DNA from: an uncultured Clostridia bacterium
GTDB taxonomy: Bacteria > Bacillota > Clostridia > Christensenellales > UBA1242
Direction of reading: 5' to 3'
Assembly: GCA_934756675.1 (NCBI GenBank)
Contig: CAKVLG010000011.1
Span: 1 to 25,291, forward strand
Length of the DNA: 25,291 bases
The notes beneath the pieces were generated by a model, which searched no databases, was not told where the DNA came from, and saw only the letters and a program-made list of their open reading frames with translations. This document shows, piece by piece, positions 15,212 through 22,833 of this stretch (the stretch's first letter is position 1; every line of letters begins with the position of its first letter). The position numbers were made by a program, and so were the translations under genes.

Positions 15212-16444
15212 ATGATGAAATTGTCGATGATTATTTGCATGTATAATACGGGCACGAATATGCTTAGGGAGTGTTTGCTCTCTTGTTTGGCATGCAAGCG
15301 TGAAGACTTTGAAATTATTATTGTCGATGATGGTTCTAGTAAAGATTATAGCGATTTACTTGCCGAGTTTGGTAGTGTTAAGTATTATAAAACCCAAAGG
15401 CAGGGCACGCTTAAAGCTCGTATTTTTGGTGCAAAACATGCGACTGGTGATTATGTTTGTTATGTCGACAGTGACGACACGGTTTCGCCAATTTATCACA
15501 TTGCAAGTTTAAAAAGAGCAGAAGAAACCAATGCTGACATTGTGCTCAACGATTGGGCTTTCCGCACGCTTAAGTCTACTTTTATTTGCAGCCATGACGA
15601 AACTTTGGCAACAGATATAGTTGCTACAGGCAGTGAGATTATGGAACGTTTTATGCGTCAACGTGGTTTGCAACATGCATACTATGTTTTGTGGAACAAA
15701 CTATTTAGGCGTGAAATTTTGCTCGCAAGTGTTGAAGAAATTGAAAGGTTAAACCTAGATAAAATGTCTTTTGCGGAAGATATGCTCATTTCGTTTTTTG
15801 CTTTTACTAGGGCAAGGGTTTTAGTTAACACGCATGTTGGCCATTATTACTATAGAATTCATGATGGGCAACAAACAGCCATGCAAAGTGAAAAGAAATA
15901 CATAACGCAAATCACTAACCAAGCGACAGTTTTTGACGCGATGAAAAACAAACTTTTGGAACTTGGGTTATTTGAAAAATACGAAAAAGATTTTGCTGCA
16001 TGGAGGCAACTACTCGCGTGCACGCACTATGCAAAGGTGATGGGTAGCAATTACCAGTCGCTCGTTCCTCTTATCCGCGAAAAATATGACGGTTGCAAGC
16101 TTAAAAAGAACTTTAAGGGTGCAAGCAAATATTATGACTATCACATTGTTTTTCCACTTAATTATGTGGAAATCGACAGAGCGATATATTATATATATTC
16201 TGCCAAGAAGCCGGTAAAGATTAACAAGAAAATGGGTAGGTATGCAAAGCGTGAACTTTGCGGGCTTGAAAAATGTTTTGAAAAGAAATATGAAATTGTT
16301 CGCACTGGTGAAACATATGCTTTCCCAAAAGAAAAATACAAAAAAACTCAATTATTGGTGCATTCGCACTTTTTATACAAGGTAGGAACTTTTTTATTCC
16401 CACAAGGCAGCAAGCTTAGAAAAATTTTAAAGTCTAGATTATAA
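15212..16444 (+). CDS. Glycosyltransferase family 2
   Basis: 410 residues. The GT-A core is at the N-terminus: LSMIICMYNTGTNMLRECL, DD at 39-40 in VDDGSS, a GTLKARIFGAKHATGDYV stretch, and the metal-binding VDSDD (85-89). The middle part carries LWNKLFRREILL and FAEDML, usual in capsule-type GT2 enzymes. The last 120 residues are basic and have no membrane segment. The ATG at 15212 has GGAAAGG seven bases upstream; the next ATG at 15215 is possible. It is first in an operon, eight bases before the exporter permease, so it probably works on the exported glycan. It is richer in GC than the two genes before it. The sugar donor cannot be read. Confidence 0.9.
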   Translation: MMKLSMIICMYNTGTNMLRECLLSCLACKREDFEIIIVDDGSSKDYSDLLAEFGSVKYYKTQRQGTLKARIFGAKHATGDYVCYVDSDDTVSPIYHIASLKRAEETNADIVLNDWAFRTLKSTFICSHDETLATDIVATGSEIMERFMRQRGLQHAYYVLWNKLFRREILLASVEEIERLNLDKMSFAEDMLISFFAFTRARVLVNTHVGHYYYRIHDGQQTAMQSEKKYITQITNQATVFDAMKNKLLELGLFEKYEKDFAAWRQLLACTHYAKVMGSNYQSLVPLIREKYDGCKLKKNFKGASKYYDYHIVFPLNYVEIDRAIYYIYSAKKPVKINKKMGRYAKRELCGLEKCFEKKYEIVRTGETYAFPKEKYKKTQLLVHSHFLYKVGTFLFPQGSKLRKILKSRL

Positions 16445-16452
16445 GGGGCGAT

Positions 16453-17262
16453 ATGGAAGCAATTAAAAAATATAAACAGAATAGGTTTATTTTGCATGAG
16501 CTGGTTCGAAAATCTGTTAAAACGCAATACCGCAACTCGTTTTTAGGTATGCTATGGACGGTTTTAAACCCGCTTTTAAACATGCTTGTTATGTGGCTTA
16601 TCTTCTCGCAATTCTTTGGCAGAAATGACCCACTTTATCCCATTTATTTGTTCACTGGTAACATTATGTTTTCGGCACTCAGAGGTGCAACAATGGGTGG
16701 AATGACATCTATTGTTAATAACCGTGGATTGCTACTTAGAACAAAAATCGATACACATCTTTTTCCACTTGCATCAACACTTTCGTCACTTGTGACATTT
16801 GCGTTTTCGTTCGTGGCACTTGTGTTAATTATGCTTGGAATGCAACTTTTTGGCGGACATGGATTGTTTGGTTACCAAATGGTATTTGTGCTTTTGATGT
16901 TGCCAGCATTCTTGCTGTTTGAATATGGTATAAGTTTGTTTTTATCTGCAACATATGTATTCTTCCGCGACATTTCGCACTTATATGGTGTATTCCTAAC
17001 GCTTTGGACATATTTGACGCCAATATTCTATAAGATAGATTCCTTCAAAACGAATTCGCTTGCATACCAATTTGTTAAGCTTAACCCTATGTATTATTTT
17101 GTCCGCTATTTCCGTGACGCGGTATACAATTACCATTACATTGGCTGGGGTATTCCATATATGCCAACACTTGGCTTGCTATATGCAATAGGCATTGGTT
17201 CGTTTGTTATTGGTTTTACCGTGTTTAAGCTTTTAAAAAACAAGTTTATGACTAATATTTAG
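16453..17262 (+). CDS. ABC-2 type polysaccharide export permease (Wzm/TagG/RgpC type)
   Basis: 269 residues with six hydrophobic segments and the cytosolic N-terminal helix typical of the family. Hallmarks are ELVRKSVKTQYRNSFLGMLW, then LNPLLNMLVMWLIFSQFF, and near the C-terminus LTPIFYKIDSF with LNPMYYFVRYFRDAVY. Two copies would form the membrane channel that moves a lipid-linked glycan (O-antigen, teichoic acid or rhamnan type) across the membrane. GGGG lies before the ATG. It sits between a GT2 gene (8-base gap) and the ATPase gene (8-base gap) in one operon. No Wzx flippase or Wzy polymerase is present in the window, so export here appears to be ABC-dependent. Confidence 0.92.
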   Translation: MEAIKKYKQNRFILHELVRKSVKTQYRNSFLGMLWTVLNPLLNMLVMWLIFSQFFGRNDPLYPIYLFTGNIMFSALRGATMGGMTSIVNNRGLLLRTKIDTHLFPLASTLSSLVTFAFSFVALVLIMLGMQLFGGHGLFGYQMVFVLLMLPAFLLFEYGISLFLSATYVFFRDISHLYGVFLTLWTYLTPIFYKIDSFKTNSLAYQFVKLNPMYYFVRYFRDAVYNYHYIGWGIPYMPTLGLLYAIGIGSFVIGFTVFKLLKNKFMTNI

Positions 17263-17270
17263 GAGAAGAA

Positions 17271-18044
17271 ATGAAAAAAGAAAAGATTGTACTAGATGAA
17301 AATACGCTTGTAGATGGCAGACACATCACAATGACTTTTAGCGGAACAAGTACCAAAATGAACACGCTAAAAGAACGTTTTGTCGGTCTTTTTAAGGGTC
17401 AGCTCAAACGCAAAAAACTAACTGTGCTCGACGATATTTCATTCGAGATTAAACGCGGCGAGTCACTTGGCGTTATTGGGCATAATGGCGCGGGAAAGTC
17501 TACACTTTTAAAAATCGTTGCGGGCATATATAAGCCTACGCATGGCAATATTACAACCCAAGGGAAAATTGTGCTTTTGAATATTGGTGCAGGGTTCGAT
17601 ATGGAAGCTTGCGCAGAAGAAAATATATATTTAAATGGTGCAATTCTTGGATTCACTAGAAAACAAATGAAAGAGAGATTTAATTCTATTATCGAATTTT
17701 CTGGGCTCAAAGATTTTGTAAAAATGCCACTTAAAAACTATTCATCTGGTATGATTTCAAGGCTTGGATTTGCCATTGCTATTGATGTTGAACCAGACCT
17801 TATGCTTGTTGATGAAGTGCTTTCGGTTGGCGATGCAAACTTCCAAAAAAAGTGCATGGATAAGATTGATGAGCTAAGGGGGAAAGGTATTTCGTTTATG
17901 TTTGTTTCGCATAGCATTCCGCAAGTGCGTAAACTTTGTCCAAAAACTTTGTGGATAGAAAATTCCAAGGTTATGGCATATGGTGACACAAAAGATGTGT
18001 GTGATAAGTATGAAGCTTATTGTGCGGGACTTGGCAAAAAATAA
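17271..18044 (+). CDS. ABC transporter ATPase for polysaccharide export (Wzt/TagH/RgpD type)
   Basis: 257 residues. Walker A is GHNGAGKST (70-78). The signature is the family-specific NYSSGM (156-161) rather than LSGGQ. Walker B is LMLVDEV, with D181 and E182, and the switch histidine is H214 in FVSHSI. The N-terminal 45 residues contain the usual glycan-exporter extension before the first strand (STKMNTLKERFVGLFKG). The protein ends directly after the nucleotide-binding domain: there is no C-terminal carbohydrate-binding domain as in O-antigen Wzt proteins that read a terminal cap. It would power the permease encoded just upstream. GGAGAAG precedes the ATG. A terminator follows the stop directly. 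Confidence 0.93.
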   Translation: MKKEKIVLDENTLVDGRHITMTFSGTSTKMNTLKERFVGLFKGQLKRKKLTVLDDISFEIKRGESLGVIGHNGAGKSTLLKIVAGIYKPTHGNITTQGKIVLLNIGAGFDMEACAEENIYLNGAILGFTRKQMKERFNSIIEFSGLKDFVKMPLKNYSSGMISRLGFAIAIDVEPDLMLVDEVLSVGDANFQKKCMDKIDELRGKGISFMFVSHSIPQVRKLCPKTLWIENSKVMAYGDTKDVCDKYEAYCAGLGKK

Positions 18045-18064
18045 AGAGCATTTTGCTCTTTTTT
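18043..18064 (+). terminator. Terminator of the ABC exporter operon
   Basis: AAAGAGCA (18043-18050) / TGCTCTTT (18054-18061), loop TTT, T run to 18064. It overlaps the stop codon of the ATPase gene. Confidence 0.9.
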
Positions 18065-18147
18065 GTTTGAAAATTATTATTTTTTATTAAAAAATTGGTA
18101 ATTTTGCAGTTTTTTATTAAAAATAGTTTTAGTGAATATTTGCTTTG

Positions 18148-18156
18148 TGTTAAAAT
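18148..18156 (+). promoter_or_regulatory. Extended -10 promoter of the YjdF-like gene
   Basis: TGT followed by TAAAAT (18151-18156). The -35 at 17 bases is poor (TTTAGT), so the extended -10 would have to carry recognition. Confidence 0.45.
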
Positions 18157-18171
18157 GAAGTGGGTGATAAT

Positions 18172-18789
18172 ATGATTAAAAGAAATTTATTAGCTTCTGT
18201 TATTTGTACAATTATAGGTACGCTCAATGCTGTGCTATATATGATACTTGTAGATGTTGGCGTTATGCAATTTAGCATTATGTCTTATTTGTTCTTTATT
18301 GGATATCTTGCTTGTGTATGGTTACCATTTGCCGTTGATATTTTCACAAAGTCTGATTTCGACACTGCAGTGATTGTGGCATATCAAATATTTGTGTTCG
18401 TATCTGTGGTTCTGGGCTCAATTTGGCGTATGTACGATATTTGGGCAGGATACGATTTTGTAATTCATTTTGCCAGTGGTATACTTGTAACATTTATTGC
18501 ACATTCTGTTTTGGAACGCTCTAAAAATAACAAACAAAGTCAATCTTGGCATATATTCACAATCTTTGCAATGGCTGTTATGGTTGGTGCACTTTGGGAA
18601 ATTTGGGAATTTTGTTGGGACGGAATTCTTGGCTATAACGCACAACAACACATTGGATTAGTTGGAAGAGCGGCTTTAATGGATACAATGTTAGATTTGA
18701 TATGCGACACTATTGGGGCAATGATTGGTTGCATAATCACGGCAATACGTATGAATATTGAAAATAAAAGAATGCATAAAACAATGTAA
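18172..18789 (+). CDS. YjdF-like (DUF2238-type) membrane protein
   Basis: 205 residues from the ATG at 18172, which has GGGTG five bases upstream; the in-frame GTG at 18160 lies only three bases after the -10 box. Six hydrophobic segments are visible (about 6-27, 35-56, 66-85, 94-114, 128-147 and 174-193). Conserved polar residues sit in the membrane as in the YjdF/DUF2238 family: H99 in FVIHFASG, E143 and E146 in ALWEIWEF, D150, and DTMLDLICDTIGA (D171, D175, D179). The family has no established biochemical role; the clustered His, Glu and Asp could suggest metal or proton handling. It is monocistronic, with a terminator shared with the opposing gene. Confidence 0.75.
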   Translation: MIKRNLLASVICTIIGTLNAVLYMILVDVGVMQFSIMSYLFFIGYLACVWLPFAVDIFTKSDFDTAVIVAYQIFVFVSVVLGSIWRMYDIWAGYDFVIHFASGILVTFIAHSVLERSKNNKQSQSWHIFTIFAMAVMVGALWEIWEFCWDGILGYNAQQHIGLVGRAALMDTMLDLICDTIGAMIGCIITAIRMNIENKRMHKTM

Positions 18790-18830
18790 AAATTTATACA
18801 AATATGGTAAAAATAATACAATAAAAAACA

Positions 18831-18855
18831 AAAACAGCTAATTTAGCTGTTTTTT
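18831..18855. terminator. Bidirectional terminator between two membrane-protein genes
   Basis: 10-bp stem AAAACAGCTA (18831-18840) / TAGCTGTTTT (18844-18853), loop ATT, T run on the plus strand and an A-rich flank that gives a T-rich tail on the minus strand. It lies between the convergent genes at 18172 and 18890. Confidence 0.88.
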
Positions 18856-18889
18856 GTTTTGTTCAAATAATTGCAGAAAATATTTCTAT

Positions 18890-19513
18890 TTATTTTATTT
18901 TCTCGCCACAAAAATCGCAAGTATCTGACCCATCTTTGAGTTTAGCGCCACATTTTGGGCAATTTGTAGGCTTTTCTTCGGTTGCGGTAGGTTCTTTTTC
19001 TGTTGTTTGTGCTGGAGCTGTTTCTGTTTGAGCTGTTTTAGTAGTACCAGTTGTGGCATCTATTGCAGCTTTTACTTCTTCAGCAGCTTTCTTTTCTTGT
19101 TTTTTGCGTTGCAAGTATTTGTAGTAAGAATATACGCCAAGCCCAGCAAAGACAGCACCAAGAACCATATCAAATATAAAGCTACCAACATAATTGCCAA
19201 ATATTTGCATAACAGCATTAAGTGCCACGCCAAAGCTGACGTTTGCTTCAAGGCTAACAGTTATTATTATAGATAAAAAGCTTGCAATTGTGTTTAAAAC
19301 AATCGTCCAAACTAAAACCCAAATAAATGCACCTTTTGTTACTTCTTTATACACTTTTTCATACACTAAAAATGCGCAAAAAGCAGAAGCGTAAGCAGCA
19401 AGTGCAACTAGCCAACCTTGAGTGTAAATTACGCCCCAGATGACAGAGCCTGCTACACATACTAAGAATGATAAAAGTAACGCGAGCCAAAGATTTTTTC
19501 TTTCGTTTTCCAT
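18890..19513 (-). CDS. Membrane protein with C-terminal zinc ribbon
   Basis: 207 residues, starting at 19513 with AAGGAGA upstream. Four hydrophobic segments are visible (about 8-30, 33-52, 62-85 and 108-130). A charged helix follows (KYLQRKKQEKKAAEEVKAA), then a Thr/Glu/Pro-rich linker (about 152-182), then a four-cysteine zinc ribbon, CPKCGAKL followed by CDFCGEK (C185, C188, C199, C202). This ribbon is the common short zinc-ribbon type found at the ends of many Bacillota membrane proteins. Its partner is usually unknown. The linker lets the ribbon reach into the cytosol. No enzymatic motif is visible. It diverges from the transglutaminase-like gene. Confidence 0.85.
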   Translation of the reverse strand: MENERKNLWLALLLSFLVCVAGSVIWGVIYTQGWLVALAAYASAFCAFLVYEKVYKEVTKGAFIWVLVWTIVLNTIASFLSIIITVSLEANVSFGVALNAVMQIFGNYVGSFIFDMVLGAVFAGLGVYSYYKYLQRKKQEKKAAEEVKAAIDATTGTTKTAQTETAPAQTTEKEPTATEEKPTNCPKCGAKLKDGSDTCDFCGEKIK

Positions 19514-19533
19514 AAAATTTTCTCCTTAATTTA

Positions 19534-19562
19534 ATAATAAAACATAAAAAAAAATATGTAAA
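19534..19562 (-). promoter_or_regulatory. Promoter of the zinc-ribbon membrane gene
   Basis: On the minus strand: TTTACA (19557-19562), 17-base spacer, TATTAT (19534-19539). Confidence 0.6.
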
Positions 19563-19616
19563 GAAAAATCGGTAAAATTATTTGCTTGAGTTGCAATTCT
19601 TTAATTTTTTGCGAAA

Positions 19617-19645
19617 TTGACAAAATGCATAGTTTGGGGTATAAT
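19617..19645 (+). promoter_or_regulatory. Consensus promoter of the transglutaminase-like gene
   Basis: Perfect TTGACA (19617-19622), 17-base spacer, perfect TATAAT (19640-19645). This is the only fully consensus promoter in the window and implies strong constitutive expression unless repressed. Confidence 0.9.
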
Positions 19646-19682
19646 ATATATACTAAAAATTTGGGTGAGCTACGAGGTAAAA

Positions 19683-21539
19683 ATGAAAAGAAATATCAAA
19701 AAGGCAAAGAAATTGTATAGCAAAGATAAATTTGATAAAAACGCACATTATTTTGAAGAATTTTTCGAAAATTTGCTTAAAGAAGAAGCTAATTTAGAAA
19801 GTTCAGATGATGCTTTGCGTGGCAAGCTTACGCGTCTATATGACCAAGTCAAGCAAGGCGATTTAAAGTCTGATGAACAAGATGATGAAATGCTTTCTAG
19901 TGGTGTGTCTTCTGTATCTTATGGCTACGCATATGGCTACATGAGCGAAAAGAACAAAGGTAAATTCTCTTTCAATAATAATTATTTTAAGAACATAGAA
20001 AACATAAAAAATATCGAGCCAACCGCATGGGAAAATATTTTTATCGACCAGTCAGACTTAGCTAAGGTTACCGATGAGTTTATAGAAAAAACAAAGGATT
20101 GCGCACTTTATGTAAATGTTGATTATAATCAAGACAGCATTTCATATGATGATTTGTTTAAATTGTTGCAGATTGAACAAAAAAGAAAGAAAATGAATGG
20201 CAACAGAACTTTGTCTACTGGGCTATGCGAAATTTTTGATAACACGGCAGTTGCATATTCAATTAAGCATGTTATAAATGCAAACATGCAACTAGACAGC
20301 TGGGCAGATAAAATCAATAATGCAACATTTTTAAGCAGAAAGCTTACGCCACTTGAAAAATATATGTGTGCGTACGAAATTGTTACTAACTTTGCAAAAT
20401 ACAATATCGATGAAGAAGCTGCCGCATCGCAATCTAGGTACATAACGAATATTTTAAACAATGACATTTCTAACGGAAATATTTGTTGTGTTGGGTATGC
20501 ATCACTTTTAACCGCACTTTGCAGCAGAATTGGCATTAATTGCATGAAACAAACGGAGTTTATTTATGAAGGTGGCATCGACAATAAAAATGTAGATGCA
20601 AATCACGCGGTTTGCCGTGTGTATATCGATGACCCAAAGTATAACATTAAAGGTTTGTTTCATTCTGACCCATGTTGGGACAGCATTAATGATGACGATA
20701 TTTCAAACGTTTTTTTTGCACTTAATAATGTTGACAGAATGTTAACCGGACCTGTGAAAAATGGGTATAGGCGTTATTCTAATGCTGAAAGGGGTATGGT
20801 TAGCCCAAAAGCGTTTGATAGCCTTTTCCCTGGCAATAACTTTGACCAAACGGTGCGAAACAATGCGGAAATCTTTTTCACCATTAGTGGAAAGATGGAC
20901 TTTTTGAAACGCACTGGCATGTATCCTAGTGACGAAGTGCTAGATAAGGTTTGCACTGAGTATAAAGATAGGTTTGAAATAAGCGATATTCAAACTATGA
21001 AAAAAGCACTAGAAGTGATTAAGTCAAACCAAGTGTTTATAGAAAAACCAGTCAATATCGACAGTTTTAGTAATAGCGAGAGAATGTTTATTGAAGAACT
21101 TATAGTAAAATATAAGAATAACGCTTCATACATGATGATTTGTGGCCTTGGTGGCAGCAATCAAAAGACGATTGATGCAACTAAAAGAGAGCAAGAAAAC
21201 ATAAAGGCCATGATTAGTGATGATGAAAAGTTGCAAAAAGCATATTATTTGTGGCAAAGAGAAAACTTGGCAAAGGCAATAGCTGCACAAAATTATGGCA
21301 AATATGCAACATCTGAAAAAAACTTTTCACAAGAAAGTAAAAAGGCTATTCTCTATAGCCGTGATCTACGCGTGGGGACTGCATGTATTGTTGCGAACAT
21401 TGCTTTGCACGGCGATTCGAAAGAAACAAAAGACCGCATTATAAGGCTATTCTCGGATACGAAAAACCGCAGAAAATTGCTGGACAATGTTTCGGAAAAA
21501 GAAGCAGCTAACGCTTACGACAAAATTAAGGAATGGTAA
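19683..21539 (+). CDS. Cytosolic transglutaminase-like (papain-fold) protein
   Basis: 618 residues from the ATG at 19683, which has GAGGT upstream; the longer frame from 19617 starts on the -35 box. The centre carries a transglutaminase-like triad in the right order and spacing: Cys269 in CCVGYASLLTALCSRIGI, His308 in DANHAVCRVYID, and Asp329 in HSDPCWDS, the last matching the usual D-P-x-W-D. A preceding helix (LTPLEKYMCAYEIVTNFAKY) fits the family's domain entry. There is no signal peptide or membrane segment, and both the 230-residue N-terminal part and the 280-residue C-terminal part are helical and unrecognised. Bacterial members act mainly as cysteine proteases or amide-bond enzymes. 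Substrate unknown. It is monocistronic. Confidence 0.75.
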   Translation: MKRNIKKAKKLYSKDKFDKNAHYFEEFFENLLKEEANLESSDDALRGKLTRLYDQVKQGDLKSDEQDDEMLSSGVSSVSYGYAYGYMSEKNKGKFSFNNNYFKNIENIKNIEPTAWENIFIDQSDLAKVTDEFIEKTKDCALYVNVDYNQDSISYDDLFKLLQIEQKRKKMNGNRTLSTGLCEIFDNTAVAYSIKHVINANMQLDSWADKINNATFLSRKLTPLEKYMCAYEIVTNFAKYNIDEEAAASQSRYITNILNNDISNGNICCVGYASLLTALCSRIGINCMKQTEFIYEGGIDNKNVDANHAVCRVYIDDPKYNIKGLFHSDPCWDSINDDDISNVFFALNNVDRMLTGPVKNGYRRYSNAERGMVSPKAFDSLFPGNNFDQTVRNNAEIFFTISGKMDFLKRTGMYPSDEVLDKVCTEYKDRFEISDIQTMKKALEVIKSNQVFIEKPVNIDSFSNSERMFIEELIVKYKNNASYMMICGLGGSNQKTIDATKREQENIKAMISDDEKLQKAYYLWQRENLAKAIAAQNYGKYATSEKNFSQESKKAILYSRDLRVGTACIVANIALHGDSKETKDRIIRLFSDTKNRRKLLDNVSEKEAANAYDKIKEW

Positions 21540-21566
21540 AAAGTAGGGTAACACCTACTTTTTTTG
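21538..21566 (+). terminator. Terminator of the transglutaminase-like gene
   Basis: 10-bp stem AAAAAGTAGG (21538-21547) / CCTACTTTTT (21554-21563), loop GTAACA, T run to about 21565. Confidence 0.9.
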
Positions 21567-21633
21567 CAATGTGCTAGCTTTGTTTTTTGGTATCTACGCG
21601 AAAATAACTAGCATAAAATATAACATGCAAACA

Positions 21634-21657
21634 AATAGCAAATTTAGGTTTGCTATT
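21634..21657. repeat. Perfect 9-bp palindrome touching the -35 box (candidate operator)
   Basis: AATAGCAAA (21634-21642) / TTTGCTATT (21649-21657) with a 6-base spacer. Its right arm overlaps the first two bases of the -35 element at 21656. This is the size and place expected for a dimeric regulator site, but a chance repeat in AT-rich DNA is possible. Confidence 0.4.
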
Positions 21658-21684
21658 GATATTTTGCACGAAGTTTGATACAAT
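21656..21684 (+). promoter_or_regulatory. Promoter of the sugar-kinase operon
   Basis: TTGATA (21656-21661), 17-base spacer, TACAAT (21679-21684) preceded by TGA (extended -10). GGAG follows before the ATG at 21703. Confidence 0.8.
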
Positions 21685-21702
21685 TAGTGAGAGGAGATTT
21701 TT

Positions 21703-22815
21703 ATGGAAACAAACGAAATAATCAGCGTTAGTAAAAACCTTGGAATAAAAGGGGATATTCTTGGTGTTTCGATTTTGTCTAGTGGGCATATTAATTCGAC
21801 TTACAAAGTAGATGTAGACGAAAATGGCACAAGAAAATCTTATATTGTTCAAAAGATAAACACAAACGTATTCAAAGACCCAAAAGCTCTTATGAATAAT
21901 ATTTTGAGCGTTACGGGGTTTATTGCAGACACAAATAAATCTAACAAAAGAATCAGCTCATTGAAATTTTTACCTGGCGAAAATGGTACAGGTTTAGCTG
22001 TTTATGACAACGATTATTACAGAAGTTATGAGTTTGTTGAAAATTCTGAAACATATGATATAACCGATAATCAAAACATTATTTACGAAACTGGGTATGC
22101 GTTTGGTGAGTTCCAAAGAATGCTTGGTAATTTTCCAGCTAGTATGCTTGTTGAAACAATACCAAACTTCCACAACACACCAAACCGATTTGCAGATTTT
22201 GAGCAAGCAGTAGATGTTGATTTTGTATCGAGAAAATATAGAGTAGAAAAAGTAATTGACGAATATTTAGCGCTAAAGACACTTGCTTCGCAAATGTACA
22301 TTAAGTACCTAAAAGGCGAACTCCCATCGAGAGTTACACACAACGACACAAAATGTAATAATGTATTATTTGATGTCAACACAAAAAAGCATCTTTGTGT
22401 TATTGATCTCGATACCGTTATGCCTGGTCTTGCGGGCTTCGACTTTGGCGATGGTGTAAGGTTTATTGCTAGCACAGCAACAGAAGACGAACAAGATTTG
22501 TCGAAGGTTTCTCTCGACTTAAACAAGTTCGAAAGTTTTACAAAAGGTTTTTTAAAGGGCGCTGGTGATGTCTTCACCGAAGAAGAATTAAACTCACTTT
22601 CACTTGGCGCAATAACCATGACTGTTGAAGTTGGTGTTAGATTTTTAACAGACTTTTTAAATGGAGATTCTTACTTCAAGATTAATTATGCCGACCATAA
22701 TCTCGACAGGGCATTGTGTCAATTGGAACTCGCAAAGAGCATGATTAAAAACTATGACAAAATGAACGAGATAGTAAGAAAGTGCAAGGTGCAAGAGGAC
22801 GAAAGTAATTATTAG
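21703..22815 (+). CDS. N-acetylhexosamine 1-kinase-like phosphotransferase (APH fold)
   Basis: 370 residues, close to the usual NahK length. The kinase core is clear: catalytic Asp215 in THNDTKCNNVLFD and the metal-binding Asp235 in CVIDLDTVMPG, followed by FDFGDGVRF. The combination IDLDTVMPG plus DFGD-x-x-R is characteristic of N-acetylhexosamine 1-kinases rather than aminoglycoside-resistance enzymes. The N-terminal lobe shows SSGHINSTYKV and the ATP-anchoring YIVQKINT. NahK phosphorylates GlcNAc or GalNAc at C1 with ATP, usually for use of host glycans such as lacto-N-biose or mucin cores. The partner phosphorylase of that pathway is not in the window, so another hexosamine role is possible. 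A gene of unknown function follows after 18 bases. Confidence 0.82.
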   Translation: METNEIISVSKNLGIKGDILGVSILSSGHINSTYKVDVDENGTRKSYIVQKINTNVFKDPKALMNNILSVTGFIADTNKSNKRISSLKFLPGENGTGLAVYDNDYYRSYEFVENSETYDITDNQNIIYETGYAFGEFQRMLGNFPASMLVETIPNFHNTPNRFADFEQAVDVDFVSRKYRVEKVIDEYLALKTLASQMYIKYLKGELPSRVTHNDTKCNNVLFDVNTKKHLCVIDLDTVMPGLAGFDFGDGVRFIASTATEDEQDLSKVSLDLNKFESFTKGFLKGAGDVFTEEELNSLSLGAITMTVEVGVRFLTDFLNGDSYFKINYADHNLDRALCQLELAKSMIKNYDKMNEIVRKCKVQEDESNY

Positions 22816-22833
22816 TATTCAAAGGGGATAGTT

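Noticed and set aside
19617..19682. TTG start extending the transglutaminase-like protein upstream
   Set aside because: The TTG is the first half of a perfect -35 box; ATG 19683 has a ribosome site and the right distance from the -10.
21703..22815. Aminoglycoside-resistance phosphotransferase
   Set aside because: The fold is shared, but the IDLDTVMPG and DFGD-x-x-R pattern and the length fit N-acetylhexosamine 1-kinases.
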